A DNA stretch of 64,000 nt from Alviniconcha marisindica (GCA_018857735.1 JABMCL010002002.1:580001-644000); one strand, 5' to 3'; shown: positions 12,301 to 25,007, counted from the stretch's first letter. Translations and numbers: made by a program. The notes: generated from the letters alone by a model not told the origin.

Positions 12301-12620
12301 CAAGAACCGGCAACTAGCCCAACCCCAAACCCTAACCCAGGGAGGCCACAGAAACCATAGGGCTTATTAGGGCGAGACAAACGGGAAGAGTAGCGAATTT
12401 AACCCAGTCGGGAGGCCCAGAGACCAAGGGCTTATTAGGGAATGGCAAAGCGTGGACCCCAAAGTACCAGGGAGGCCCGAACCATAGGGTTATTAGGGGA
12501 ATGGCAAGAACGACTGCCCAACCCCAAACCCTAACCCGGGAGGCCACGAAACCATAGGGCTTTTGGGCGAGACAAACGGGAAGAGTAGGAATTTAACCCA
12601 GTCGGGGGGGGGGGGGGACG
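12300..12620 (+). repeat. Degenerate tandem repeat with SINE-tail and CCCTAA words
   Basis: Repeats of CCAACCCCAAACCCTAACCC, GAAACCATAGGGCTTATTAG and AAACGGGAAGAGTAG. The first unit (about 12310-12410) is echoed at about 12515-12610, with a shorter variant between. GGGAAGAGTAGCGAATTTAA recurs at 13436. Confidence 0.75.
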
Positions 12621-12829
12621 CCGCCAGAGCGAAGCAACTTATGTAAACTGCTGTTTCAACAGCTGTGCGGAACAAAGTCACAAAGACAGTGTCCGAAAAG
12701 CAGCAATTGAGGAACAGTTCAGCAGCAAGACAATGCATCCAGCCATGAGAGCCCAGCACCATCTCCTTTCTCTTCATCTCTCCTGCTCTCGTCAGTGGCC
12801 GCGGGAACAGCATGTAGGATCATGAGCAC

Positions 12830-13060
12830 TTAACCCCTTCACCGCCAGACCCTTTAAAATTTCCGGGATGAAAGATGCAGGGACGCGCCTGCAAATACTG
12901 TATTTTCCGGTCCTATAACACATAAACTTTCAGTGCTATGCATTTTCATGAAGACCCTTTTACATGCCAATGCGAAAACGAAAACAAAAAGGCTTACGGT
13001 TTTAAATTTCACACTTTTGGGGGTAGTTTTAGAGTGACATCATGGCAATGAAGGGGTTAA
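12830..13060. mobile_element. Short TTAA-flanked MITE (piggyBac-like)
   Basis: 231 bp with TTAA at both ends and termini CCCCTTCACCGCCA / TGGCAATGAAGGGG (12 of 14 pair). It has a different interior from the two larger elements. Confidence 0.78.
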
Positions 13061-13737
13061 GTAAGCTACAGGTGTAGGGTAACGGCTGCACACGTTGCAT
13101 CTCACCCAACATTGGCTGGACCTAATTAGGCTTTACACAACACACACACACACACACACAGTTTAGCTCAGGAACACTAACAGATAACTTCATCCGCCAA
13201 ATCAAGGCGGACAACCGACCGAGTTGCCGACTTACAATCGATAGCCAGTGTCAGCGAGATGCAGTCTACGACGAAACGCAACGTCGCGTTCCGCCACAGC
13301 GTGTCAGCCCGACTCCTTCGTGTTTGCCGAGAGCAGCGCAGCTCGGGTCGATCTGTTTTCGGAGCGGGTAGGCTAGCAGCCTAACCTATGAGCCATGCCG
13401 GGATACGGTCGGAGAATAGGCGAGGACTGACACTGGGAAGAGTAGCGAATTTAACCCAGTCTGAGATATGACCCAGTCACTGACGGAGCACACACACACA
13501 CTGAGACAAACCAAACAACCCCTTCTTTCTTCAACTACTGACACTGTTAGTTAATTAGTTCTTGGATTCTATGCTAAGCTTATAAATCAAGATCAGCAGG
13601 CTACTCCACTCGTTCCTTTTCTAACTCCGTGATGCCGGAGACGAGAGCGAAGGTTTTGTTTCATCAGGGACCAAGTTCAAGTGCTAGCGCGCTTGTGACG
13701 TGTTTGAAAATTCAGACAGGATAAACGCCCGTGGTCA

Positions 13738-13832
13738 GGAGCTGTGAAAGTCGAGGTGGCCGCCCCGGGCTCCCCGTCCCCAACAGTCCTGTCCATACGG
13801 TCTCTGTGGACGTAAAGTAACACTGAACGCGT
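13738..13832 (+). repeat. Monomeric SINE core module
   Basis: About 90 bp: GAGCTGTGAAAGTCGAGGTG to TCTGTGGACGTAAAGTAACA. Same module as at 7871 and 57390. Confidence 0.8.
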
Positions 13833-14034
13833 GTCAGCGTCAGTAGTTGAAAACAAGAGGGGGCTGTTCAGTTTAGTCTGTATGCACCGCGACTGTGTCA
13901 TCTAAACTAGGTTAACTTCGCGACTCTTTCGGTGTCAATCCTCGGCTATTCTGCGATCGTCTACGATCGACCCATGGCCGGCGAATGACAACAGCAAAAT
14001 AAACGAAACTTATGTTCAGTTCGAGTTCAGTGTT

Positions 14035-14512
14035 GCTTTGATGATGATGATTCTTTTTATATAGCGCTATTCTCCGCTCTCGAGCAGACTCACTGCGCTC
14101 GCATGTGATTCTACATGAGTGACTAGCTTATTTTATAACGCGTTTTTGAATATCCACCGAAGTGGTGTACATACAGCGCTGGCATGGCTGGTGCCACATG
14201 AACTGCTGCCGTCTCGGCGCGTTCTGTGTACACCATACAACCATGCACCATGTCACTTCATGCAAAGCCACATACGTAAGGTGTATGCGTGTTTAGCTGT
14301 AACCTGCCACCTGCACTTTTGGCAGAATGACCGGGATCTTTTACGTGCTACTGCGGTAACACGGGGGTGGAACGGATACCGAAATAAGAGTCAGCACAGA
14401 AAGCTGACCCTAGAGAAGAAAATTCTCCCGCCGCTCCCGCAGGGATTCGAACCCGCGACCTTTCAATCACGAGTCCGGCGCTCTAACCACCGAGCTATCC
14501 CCGCCCCCCACA
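14035..14512 (-). mobile_element. Long SINE with tRNA-Thr(CGT)-like head
   Basis: On the minus strand, a tRNA-like head at 14505-14437 contains GATAGCTCGGTGGTTAGAGC (A box) and GGTTCGAATCC (B box). The anticodon-loop triplet is CGT, and the anticodon-stem 3' side is mispaired. A body of about 370 bp follows (including GTAAAAGATCCCGGTCATTC) and ends in an ATAAAAAGAATCATCATCA tail. Total about 475 bp. The internal domain resembles conserved SINE cores, but I cannot assign a superfamily. Confidence 0.75.
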
Positions 14513-14612
14513 GACGCTTTACGTCCACAGAGACCGTACGGACTCTGTTACTTTAATTAGGGACGGGGGCCGCAGGATGGCCATCTCAGTCGACTTTCAG
14601 ACAGCTCCTGTG
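14512..14612 (-). repeat. Monomeric SINE core module, minus strand
   Basis: GACGCTTTACGTCCACAGAG to TTCAGACAGCTCCTG, lying directly next to the tRNA-Thr-like SINE head. Confidence 0.75.
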
Positions 14613-14869
14613 CAAACCAAACCTGTGCGGCAGTGATTTATTGATGTCGGTTTTTTTCTGTCAATATCCTTCTTGTCTTGATAGGCCGGAAGTGTAGCGT
14701 ATCGAGATTACATCAGCCCGGAAAACAGCTATAAAAGCAAACCAGTTTGAAAATAGGTTACAAAGCAGGCAGCTTACTTGAAATAAATTAACAGTGAGTA
14801 CACCCCCACACATACCAACACCGCTAGATACGCCCACCAACTCCATACACAACACTGACGAAACACTTG

Positions 14870-15300
<431 letters not shown>

Positions 15301-15409
15301 CAAACACCATTGACAGCCACAAACACCACACACACAGAAATACACACACACGCACCTACCACTGACAGCCACAGTGACTCACACATAATTGGCACTGACC
15401 ACACGTGAC

Positions 15410-15435
15410 AGCTCTCTCTCTCTCTCTCTACTCTC

Positions 15436-15505
<70 letters not shown>
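15410..15505 (+). repeat. (CT)n tract
   Basis: Nearly pure CT for about 95 bp with one short interruption. Confidence 0.97.
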
Positions 15506-15507
<2 letters not shown>

Positions 15508-15509
15508 CC

Positions 15510-15990
15510 ACACACACACATACACACATACACACTGACAGCTGAAACGTACACACAGTGACATCCACACATATGCACATATATTGACAGCTGACACGCA
15601 TACACATTGACAGTAGACACGCATTGACAGCTGACGCGCACGCACATGCATTGACAGCTGACAACCACGCACACGCATTGACAGTTGACAACCACACACA
15701 GTGACAGCCACACACATGCACATATTGAAGAACTGCTGACACACGTATTCATTCTGAAGCATCACAATAAAATAAAATAACACATTGACAGCTGATACGC
15801 GCATTGACACGTTGACAGCCGTCACACATTGACAACTGACACACGCACACACATTGACAGCTGACACACACGCGCACATTGACAGCCACACATGGACAGC
15901 CCGTGACACGCGCACACTGTGACATTGACAGCCACACACATACACACAGACTGACAGCTAAAACATTCACATACACATTGGCATCCACGC
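15510..15990 (+). repeat. Irregular minisatellite of ACACATTGACAGCTGACAC type
   Basis: Units of about 18-30 bp mixing CA runs and TTGACAGCTGAC. It lies between the (CT)n tract and the next (CA)n block. Confidence 0.88.
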
Positions 15991-16142
<152 letters not shown>

Positions 16143-16226
16143 ACAGCCACACGAACGCACACACATTGACAGTTGACACAATCACACGACCATTATTATC
16201 AAGTCGTACTACTTACTGAAACAAGG

Positions 16227-16228
<2 letters not shown>

Positions 16229-16299
<71 letters not shown>

Positions 16300-16306
16300 A
16301 TATATA
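16229..16306 (+). repeat. (TA)n tract
   Basis: About 78 bp of alternating AT with one phase break. Confidence 0.97.
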
Positions 16307-16475
16307 GTTATTGGCTGTAGGCCTTGGAAGAAGAAGAAAACAATATTTGTGACCCATGTCCTTTTCGTACACACGGCATAACCTTTTGATGACGCACTGG
16401 CACAGGGCCAACTTCCCACCAAAACGGGTCATTAAACACGGGTGATACGAGTCTGGCCGCGGGCGGACGGGGTGG

Positions 16476-16798
16476 GTGTGAGCCGGTTTGGTCTAGCGGT
16501 AAGGCGTTAGGCTGGTAAGCAGAGGGACCTCGGTTCGAATCTGCTTCGGCTCTCCTTTCGCTTCAAAAGTTGTGGTCTGTGAGTACTGTCTTGTGACTCT
16601 GCCCCTCACAATTAATGAAACATAAAAATGGCTCTCATCGCTGCCCACCTTAATGCAGAAGTCATTCTGGTGGTGACAGTGTAGCGACGGGTATATTATA
16701 ATGTCCTCTTTACGCCACCTGCATACCCCCTTCCTCCCATTCTCCCCGTCCGTAATAAGCCTTATGGTTTCTGTGGACGTTAAGCACCATGTTTATTT
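16476..16798 (+). mobile_element. Full-length tRNA-headed SINE
   Basis: 323 bp. The tRNA-like head GAGCCGGTTTGGTCTAGCGG carries a GGTTCGAATCT B box, and the triplet at the anticodon position reads GGT. The body contains TGGCTCTCATCGCTGCCC and CATTCTGGTGGTGACAG, and the tail is CGTCCGTAATAAGCC...CACCATGTTTATTT. A 9-bp duplication ACGGGGTGG lies at 16467-16475 and 16799-16807. It is a retroposon, not a tRNA gene. Confidence 0.92.
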
Positions 16799-17022
16799 AC
16801 GGGGTGGAGGTGGGGGGTTAGTGAAGCTCCAACCCTGATCATTTTGCAACTACACGCTGCAAAAGGAACCGAGACTCGACTCGTTTTCTCTGCCACTGCT
16901 GGCGCCATCTATGCTCGAGGTTGAAGGAGTCACCGGACATACTCCAACTGTCCAAGTCTGTCTTTCCGGCATCCTTCCTAGCGGATGACGGACGCCACAA
17001 AGCGAGGCTTGGAGTTTGTTCA

Positions 17023-17112
17023 GTTGCTTTACGTCCACAGGGACCGTACGGACTATTAGGGACGGGGAGCCCAGGACGGCCACCTCCACTTCATACAGCT
17101 CCGCCTGAGCTG
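17023..17112 (-). repeat. Monomeric SINE core module, minus strand
   Basis: TTGCTTTACGTCCACAGGGA to CATACAGCTCCGCCTGAGC. About 90 bp, well conserved. Confidence 0.82.
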
Positions 17113-17239
17113 AGCTCCACTTGGAGTTTGTGACTTACCACCATTACACGCGGCGGAGAGGTGCTGGTGGGAACCGAGATTCCAAGAAGTGCGTGTGTGT
17201 GTGTGGGGGGGGGGGTGGGGGGGGTGGGGGAGAGAGACC

Positions 17240-17470
17240 ATACCTAACGCTACACTTTCACCACCATAATGATGCCGGCAGGAAGGGAGGTGGCGACTAA
17301 GGGCTATTTTAAGGTTTCGTTAATTGTGGCTGAAGGGCGAAGTCACGAGACAGTGTCCATAAACCACAACTTTTGCGGCGAAAGAGAAAGCCGGAGAGCC
17401 GAAGCCGAAGGAATCGAACCGCTTCTGTCGCCGTCCGCTTGCCAGCCTAGCATACTGCTCAGTGGCGGCG
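17240..17470 (-). mobile_element. Degenerate tRNA-headed SINE, minus strand
   Basis: Contains the family's body in reverse (CTACACTTTCACCACCATAATG, then AGACAGTGTCCATAAACCAC). A damaged B-box region (GGAATCGAACCGCTTCTG) follows. Confidence 0.7.
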
Positions 17471-17689
17471 TTTACCAGGGAGAGTGAGTCACGCCTTCAG
17501 CATGAACCTCTGGCCTACCCTTCTCGGTCTCTGCCACAGTTGATTACTCTATAGCCTCAAAAACTGACAGATAAAGAGGGGTTTTTTTTCTTCTGTCGGT
17601 GCACGAAAGCAGCGGGTGGGGGGGGGGGCGGGGTGCTGGGGTGGGGGGTGTTTTTGGAAGAGATGCAGGTGCGGGGAGGGGGGATGAAG

Positions 17690-18260
17690 GGAGGGACTGT
17701 TGGGAATGGGGTCAGGCGAGGGAGACTGTTGGGGAATGGGGTGCTGGGAGGGACTGTCGGGGAAAGGGGTGCTGGGAGGGACTGTTGGGGAATGGGATGC
17801 AGGGAGGGAACTGTTGGGGAATGGGGTGCTGGGAGGGACTGTTGGGGAAAGGGGTGCTGGGATGGAAATGTTGGGGAAAGGGGTGCTGGGAGGGAACTGT
17901 TGGGGAAAGGGGTGCTGGGATGGAAATGTTTGGGAAAGGGGTGCTGGGAGGAAATTGTTGGGGAATGGGGTGCTGGGAGGGACTATTGGGGAATGGGGTG
18001 CTGGGGGGAATGGGGTGCTGGGAGGGACTATTGGGGAATGGGGTGCTGGGAGGGACTGTTTGGGAAAGGGGTGCTGGGAGGGACTGTTGGGGAATGGGAT
18101 GGTGGGAGGGAACTGTTGGGGAATGGGGTGCTGGGAGGGGACTGTTGGGGAAAGTGGTGCTGGGAGGGACTGTTGGGGAAAGCGGTGCTGGGACGGAACT
18201 GTTGGGGAAAGGGGTGCTGGGACGGAACTGTTGGGGAAAGGGGAAGGGGAGGGGGAGAAC
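17690..18260 (+). repeat. G-rich minisatellite, unit 28-29 bp
   Basis: About 20 units built on TTGGGGAATGGGGTGCTGGG and AGGGACTG. Strong strand asymmetry: G-rich on plus, almost no C. Long open frames on both strands are low-complexity artefacts. Confidence 0.95.
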
Positions 18261-18774
18261 TGTCGGGAAATGGGTGAGGGAATGGGATCAAAGGAAGGGA
18301 CTCTTGTGGGAAGGGATGGACGAAGGGGGATGAGGGGAACCAGGTGACTGTAGAGAAAGAGATGCAACCTACTGTGGTAGAGACACGCTTGGGGCGGCAT
18401 GAATGGTGCCGGCGAGGTAAGTAAGTAAGTTAATTGGTGTTTTACTCCAAGTCAGCCATTACGGTTATATCAGTGCGATTGCCGGCGAGGACTATTTTTT
18501 CCTCTTCTCAGTTTCGCCGTCTTGGGTTCTGTGTAATTGTGTGAATGTGACCCCCGTTCTGGGCTTCTTAATTGTCCAATTGCCATCAAATTTGTACTGT
18601 TGATGCCAGGTGTCTTCCCAGAGTCGTGTTAGAGAGAAGTTTTGGCAAACCAAGAACATTCATTTTGAGAGACTTGGCTGTCGCTGAGAAGGCATGCCTC
18701 TGAAAAGTCACACTCAAAGCAGCACTCGATGCAATGCCTTGCAGCCACACAGGAATCACTTTGCCCTGTACATC

Positions 18775-20360
18775 ATACGGGGAGGGAGATGAGGGGAGGG
18801 GACTGTGGGGAAAGGGATACGGGGAGGGAGACGAGGGGAGGGGCTGTGGGGAAAGGGGTAAGGGGAGGGAGATGAGAAGAGGGGACTGTGGAGAAAGGAA
18901 TACGGGGAAGGAGATGAGGGGAGGGAACTGTGGGGAAAGGGATACGGGGAGGGAGTTGAGGACAGGGGACTGTGGAGAAAGGAATACGGGGAGGGAGATG
19001 AGGGGAGGGGACTGTGGAGAAAGGGATACGGGGAGGGAGATGAGAAGAGGGGACTGTGGAGAAAGGAATACGGGGAGGGAACTGTGGGGAAAGGGATACG
19101 GGGAGGGAGTTGAGGAGAGGGGACTGTGGGGAAAGGGAGACGAGGGGAGGGGAATGTGGGGAAAAGGATACGGGGAGGGAAATGAGAAGAGGGGACTGTG
19201 GGGAAAGGAATACGGGGAGAGAAATGAGGAGAGGGGACTGTGGGGAAAGGGATATAGGGAGGAAGATGAGAGGAGGGGACTGTGGGAAAGGAATACGGGG
19301 AGGGAGATGACGGGAGGGGACTGTGGAGAAAAGGATACGAGGAAGGAGTTGAGGAGAGGGGACTGTGGGGAAAGGGATACGGGGAGAGAGATGAGGGGAG
19401 GGGACTGTCGGTAAAGGGATACGGGGAGGAAGATGAGAGGAGGGGACTGTGGGAAAGGGATACAGGGAGGGAGATGAGGAGAGGGGACTGTGGGGAAAGG
19501 GATACGGGGAGGGAGATGAGCGGAGGGGACTGAGGATGAGGATGCGGGGGGGGGGGGGGGGAGACTGTGAGGAAATATGCGGGAGGAGAGGGACTGTGGG
19601 AAAGGGATACGGGAGGAAGATGAGGGGAGGGGACTGTGGGGAAAGGGATACAGGGAGAGAGCTGAGGGGAGGGGACTGAGGAATAAAGGGATGCGGGAAG
19701 GAAGATGGGGGGGGGGGGGGGCTGAGGAGGAGGAGGATGCGGGAGGATGAGGATGCGGGGAGGATACTTGGGAAAGGGATACGGGGAGGGAGATGAGGGA
19801 GGGGACTGAGAATTTAGGGAATGCGGAGAGGGGACTGTGGGGAAAGAGATGAGGCGGGGATGGGACTGAGGAGGAGGAGGAGGATGCCGGGAGGGGACTG
19901 TGGGAAGGGATACGGGGATGAAGAGGAGCGGAGGGGACTGGGGAAAGGGATGCAGGGAGGGGGAGGAGGGGGGTACTGTGGGGAAAGGGATGCAGGGAGG
20001 GGGAGGAGGGGGGTACTGGGGGAAAGGGATGCAAGGAGGGAGAGGAGGGAGGGGACTGGGGGAAAGGGATGCAAGGAGGGAGAGGAGGGGAGGGGACTGG
20101 GGGAAAGGGATGCAAGGAGGGAGAGGAGGGAGGGGACTGGGGAAAGGGGTGCAAGGAGGGGGATGAGGGGAGGGGAAAGGGGTGCAAGGAGGGGGATGCG
20201 GGGAGGGGACTGGGGAAAGGGATGCAAGGAGGGGGATGCGGGGAGGGGACTGTCAGTGGGGAAAGGAATGCAAGCACACTGTGGGGAAGGGGGTGCAAGG
20301 GACTTTGGGGAAAGGGGTGCCGCAAGGAGGGGGATGTGTCAGTGGTGGGGACTCAGTGGG
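18775..20360 (+). repeat. G-rich minisatellite, unit 40-42 bp
   Basis: Around 35 units of GATACGGGGAGGGAGATGAG plus GGGAGGGGACTGTGGGGAAAGG (42 bp). It grades into a 40-bp variant (GGGATGCAAGGAGGGAGAGG) from about 19900. Dense in G-runs on the plus strand. A 579-codon antisense frame arises only because the period is mostly a multiple of three. Confidence 0.95.
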
Positions 20361-21539
20361 GAAAGGGATGTGGGAAAACTACTGTTTTCCCAGGTTGCCG
20401 GCACCACAAAAAAACAAAAACCTAAGTTTGTCAGTCCTGCACAAAATGCGCACGCTGACGGGAGCCGCAAATCTAGTGTTGGCAGCAGATAATACATTGA
20501 AACCGGCGTCGCGCACTTACATTCAGTGTATTGGCAAAGGTTTGCATCCGGCTGCAACGACTGCCGGCTGTGACATTTGCCGGCCGTGTTGATGACTGAG
20601 CCGAGTTAAGTCACTTTGAGTCGTTCCTTCGACTTGTCTTAGGCCGAGTTGTCTCCGGAGAGGTACTGACAGGGACCAAGACTGCTCCTCTATACCTAAA
20701 ATCACAATGTTACCACTACCAGAACGATTCTGCATTCAGATGGGCAGCGATAAGAGCCACTGAATTAACTAGTTTCATTGACTGTGAAGCGAAAAGTCAC
20801 AAGAAGGTGTCGGGGGAGGGGTTACCACTCTAAATAAATTACGACACGGACTGATGCTCTTCACGATTTTATCGTGAATTACAGCGGCAGTTAAGTCACC
20901 ACAGCTTCCACAAAAGCTAGGTGATCATAGCTTCAGTATGTTGTTCTAGATTTAGAAGAAGGACAAAAAAAAAAAAAAAAAAAAAACTGATGTCAGGTGC
21001 CTGTGCGTGTCAACCGATTTCCTCTGACTGTGTGTCCAACACTAACCAACCCGTCCCACTCAGTGACGGAACAGCCGCAACGGCTGTGCCACTTCCACCT
21101 TGTCTGGCCCAGCCCAGCCGGCCCACCTCGGCCACATCACTGAGGTTCAGTATCATCCATCCCATTGCTAGCTACACACAACTCGTAGTTATTACCGTTG
21201 GCCTGCATATGCAAGTCCTTGGTTATTACCGTCAGTGACTGACTGAATGTGCAGCGCAGCACAGTGTTGGGCACTGGCCGCTATATGATAGCGCATGATG
21301 CGCTACCTTCCTACGACACACAACTGATCAGTCTGTGCCGGGCCGCCGCGCTTCATTCCTTCATTACTCGGTCGTGGCTGTGTTCTGGGGGCGGCGGCCA
21401 AGTCTGCGGGTCTTTCCATGCGCTGAGTTGTAATTTCGCCGCTTGGCGTACGTTCTGTCACGTCGGTTCTGCGATCGCTTCAGTTCGTGACTAATACTGA
21501 CATACCGACTGGCGGGGACCCGCAAAGTTCCAGCATGTT

Positions 21540-21540
<1 letters not shown>
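20361..21540. other. No gene seen; a small SINE fragment
   Basis: 20700-20800 contains SINE body words (ATGTTACCACTACCAGAACG, TGGGCAGCGATAAGAGCCAC). There is an A run near 20967-20986. The rest is unassigned. Confidence 0.55.
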
Positions 21541-21543
<3 letters not shown>

Positions 21544-21580
<37 letters not shown>

Positions 21581-21690
21581 TAGCCGTGTGTGTGTGTATG
21601 TGTGTCAGTGTGAGTGTGTGTGAGTGTGTGTGTGTGTCAGTGTGAGTGCGTGTGTGTGTGTGAGTGTGTGGTGTGTGTGTTGACTCCGAG
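21544..21690 (+). repeat. (TG)n with AGTGTGTG interruptions
   Basis: About 145 bp of impure TG repeat. Confidence 0.92.
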
Positions 21691-21699
21691 TGAGTGTGT

Positions 21700-21841
21700 C
21701 AGCAAGGTGCTAAGCCGGCTGGTAAGACTGTCTCAGTGAAAGACGTAGCAGGCTTGTTCGAATCTGTTTGACTGATCTCCTTTCGACTCTGTCTTCACTA
21801 AAAAGCTGTAAGTTGTGCTTTACTGGGCAGTGCTCCTAACG

Positions 21842-21888
<47 letters not shown>

Positions 21889-21990
21889 AGGCAGTGAAGC
21901 ATTATAATGGCCCTTATAATTACGCCTCTTTCCATTCTATTCTTATAGAATCATTTTGGTGGTGATGACAGCCCGTGTAGCGTTAGGTAT
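21700..21990 (+). mobile_element. Degenerate tRNA-headed SINE with a C47 run
   Basis: A weak head (AAGCCGGCTGGTAAGAC) and a B-box-like GTTCGAATCTG precede an uninterrupted run of 47 C at 21842-21888. A body fragment follows (ATCATTTTGGTGGTGATGACAG). Confidence 0.6.
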
Positions 21991-22309
21991 TGTTCCCCCC
22001 CTGATTCTTTAGCGGTGCCGCTTCATTTCGGACTGTTTTAGGCATTTACAGACTTAGGGGCGTATCAGTGTGGCGCGCGCGGTGAGGATCGCGGGGCAGA
22101 GACCGGGTGGATGGAAATCACAATATTTTATTTTATTAATACTGCCCAGAATCGACAGCTACTGAATAGAAAGCTAGGTGAGCCGGAGCGGTGGAGTCGA
22201 ATTCGGGTCTGTCTGCCCACCCCGTGCACCCCGCCCCGCCCACGTGTATTGAGTTTTACCGTCACCAGGCCGCCTAGCCCGCTTTCCTACTTTCGCCCGC
22301 TCGGTACTG

Positions 22310-23035
22310 GCCCGCGGGGAGGTGGGGCGGAGGGGCTACACCTACTGCCACACTCCGAGCATCGCTTTCCGGCACCTTCCTCCAAACTCTGCCAGATTTA
22401 GTTACACCACTGAAGGGGCACTCTTCATCTCCGCGCAGCTGTCCAGCGACGCGGTCAGCGCCCTCCGAAAGGTTCGGGTACAAATAAGACTGTAGAAGCA
22501 ACCTAGCGCCAAAGCACGCACGGAAACATGAGACGCATCCACCCGGGTAAAAACAAAGAGTTCCGTCTCGATTCAAACAATTGTGGTTTTATTTGTGCTG
22601 ATGTAAACTTTGTTGGCGGCTATAAATGACACGCATTGTTTTATTTGAGTTGTTTGTAACAAACGTACTACTGTCTGAGCACCAGCAAAACTGAACTGCT
22701 CGTTAGCTGACAGTTTTCTGGACGCTATGGCGTAACTAAATACGGCAGTGGTTGAAGGAAGGATGTCGTAAACCAGTGCTTGGAGTTTGACTTACTGCTA
22801 CACTGTCACCACCAGAATCGTTTCTGCATCAACGATGGGCAGCAGTGTTATCCTTGCAATGTTTTACTGTTTTCATTGTGAGGGCCAGTCACAAGACCGT
22901 GTCCATAGATCACAAATTTTGAAGGGAAAGCTAGGAGTAGGAGTGCCGAGGCGGGTAACCGAACCGACGTCGTCCGCCTTAGCTTACCAGCCTAACGTCT
23001 ACCGCAAGGCCACACCGGCACACAGCTGCAGGTCC
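22310..23035 (-). mobile_element. Minus-strand tRNA-headed SINE interrupted by a hAT-like MITE
   Basis: SINE body pieces lie at 22310-22348 and 22791-23030. The latter reads CTACTGTCACCACCAGAATC-like body sequence through to GTCTACCGCAAGGCCACACCGGC. The 442-bp MITE at 22349-22790 sits between them. Confidence 0.75.
22349..22790. mobile_element. hAT-like MITE, full length
   Basis: 442 bp with termini CACACTCCGAGCA and TGCTTGGAGTTTGA (imperfect inverted repeat). The 8-bp flanks are CCTACTGC (22341-22348) and CTTACTGC (22791-22798), 7 of 8 matching. It has no ORF of note. 8-bp duplications are typical of hAT elements. Confidence 0.78.
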
Positions 23036-25007
23036 CTTTCCACTCCACCCCCAGTCAACATCACTGATTCAATGGCCGCACGGCTGCTTGTTGTTCGCAC
23101 GCGCAAGCGATCTCAAGCCCAGCCTTCCCCTGCACTGGCACTGCCGTGATAGCTTTGATCGAGACTAACAAACGGCGAACGTTGCTGCCTTGGCCATTGT
23201 ATGCAGCTGGCCCAGACTGAGTTTGTGCCGGCTGCATGTGGGACTCGGCCCACTTTTGTAAACGTCCCTGATGTAAGCGACAACAACTTATCATGGCCAC
23301 ACTGACTACGTATATATATACTGGAGTCATTATTTGCCAGTCCATGCAGCCAGCTCAGCCGGCCTCAAGTCAAATGCCTGTGTCGGGTCAGTACGTGACC
23401 CAGTCAGCTAGGCCAAGCCCCACATGCTGTGAGTGGAGGCATTCAGCGAGCCGTCTGCCATGCTCCTGGCTTGCCAAATCTATCACCCACACGACCGCAC
23501 GACTGCGCGACGCGCGCACGACTGACCAAATTCCTGCTTTCCAAATCGTATCAAACTTCGAGGTGTTTACCTGCGTCGCAATCATCAAGGAATTAGCCTA
23601 GACTGTTTTCGTCCAATGTGTCACCGCGTTCAAGATTGCTCAAGTTCAATAAGTCACCCGCCAGCGTTTACAGCTCGGTCATTTTCAGTGCGTGTACTAA
23701 CCTATATTTTGTATACAGAGAGTTTCTACGTGTATGACTCAAGATCTTACCATCTCACCAAAGGGGCGACATAGTTTGAACAGACCCGACGACAAAAGAA
23801 CACGGATATTTTGAAAGCGATCAAAACAAATTATGTTTATCTCGTGTGCCTGTGTCCTTGAACCGCGCGGGTTACAGGCCGTCACGACAAGATGCAGGGG
23901 AATCCCTCTTGTGACATCATCCCAGCTGAGAGTGGAGCCCTCTGCGCCGCCGCATGTTTGTATACATTTGTAGAAACGCCGCTTGCGCAAATAGGACGCG
24001 TCGTGTTCCTCGATTCTCTATCCCAGGAGCCGCCAAAACTGCAACTCGAAGAAGCAGACACCGTTTTGTGTGTCTGGGACATAGAAAGAAACGTGTCTTA
24101 AGAGAACATGGTGTTTTGTTTTATCGCGTCGACATTATAATCGTGAGTCGGAAAGGCAACACCTCTGCGCTCGCAAAGCGGACACTGGAAGAAGGTAGCG
24201 AGCAGACGAGAAACATGTGCCAGTTGGACGAGACGGGGCCCCAGTACCGTTTCAAGACATTGGTGTTTTTCAGAGTGAGCTGCACAAACATGGATGTGAG
24301 TGTTAGGAGTTCTTTGTGGGATTGCTCGACTTCGACCCTTTGGAACGGCATTTTGGTGCGTGTCTACATTATTATTTTCTTCAGATAATACTTGAATGTA
24401 AATCACCGACAGCTGTCGTGTCGGCTTGTTCTCAGGTCCATGTGTCGTGATCAGCCAATCACAGTTCGCGCTCTGCCACCAGAATGCTTGTGTAGCCAAT
24501 CGACGAGCAGATCGGGACGATGTGCTTCGCTGGTCGCGCGACACATTCATGGGCAAAATTGCGACTGTTTTAATCGCCGTTTTATTAACGTCAAACTCTG
24601 TTTTGATTGTGCAAACCTATATGGTGCGTTATAACAATACTTAAACTGCTGTGTTTTAAGAAATTTCCATGCCTTTTCAGTTTATTTCACACAAAGAATT
24701 AGCTCTCAAGAGTCCCACCACCGGCTTGGTTTGTGTTGCTAAATTTAGCCTCCGATCAAAAGGTGGTGTTTCGTTGGGGCCGCTCGTTTCTGTCAAGGGC
24801 TGAGAAAGGCTGGCTCAGGTACTACTTGCAGCCAGCACGGTCCTTTCGACAAAAAATAAAGATTATAGCCTGGAGTTGTATGATGCTGATGCTGTCTCGT
24901 AGAGGTATTTCATCGGCCAACATGGCCGTTTGCTATGATATTGACTTGCCCAGACCACGATTGAATCGAAAGTGGAAAATTCATTTTCCTAGCGGAGGAA
25001 TGTGGCG
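23036..25007. other. Unique-looking DNA, no gene recognised
   Basis: More CpG and fewer repeats than its surroundings. Several open frames of 70-150 codons are present, but none resembles a known family or has matching splice sites. It could be upstream regulatory DNA for INO80D. Confidence 0.5.

Noticed and set aside
18586..20325. 579-codon minus-strand open frame (Pro/Ser/Phe-rich) and its plus-strand counterparts
   Set aside because: Translation of a G-rich minisatellite with a mostly 42-bp (multiple of three) period. All frames are open because stop codons are rare in such composition, and there is no family resemblance.
23954..24388. 144-codon frame, and a 152-codon antisense frame nearby
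   Set aside because: Overlapping frames on both strands without recognisable domains; expected by chance in this CpG-richer stretch.
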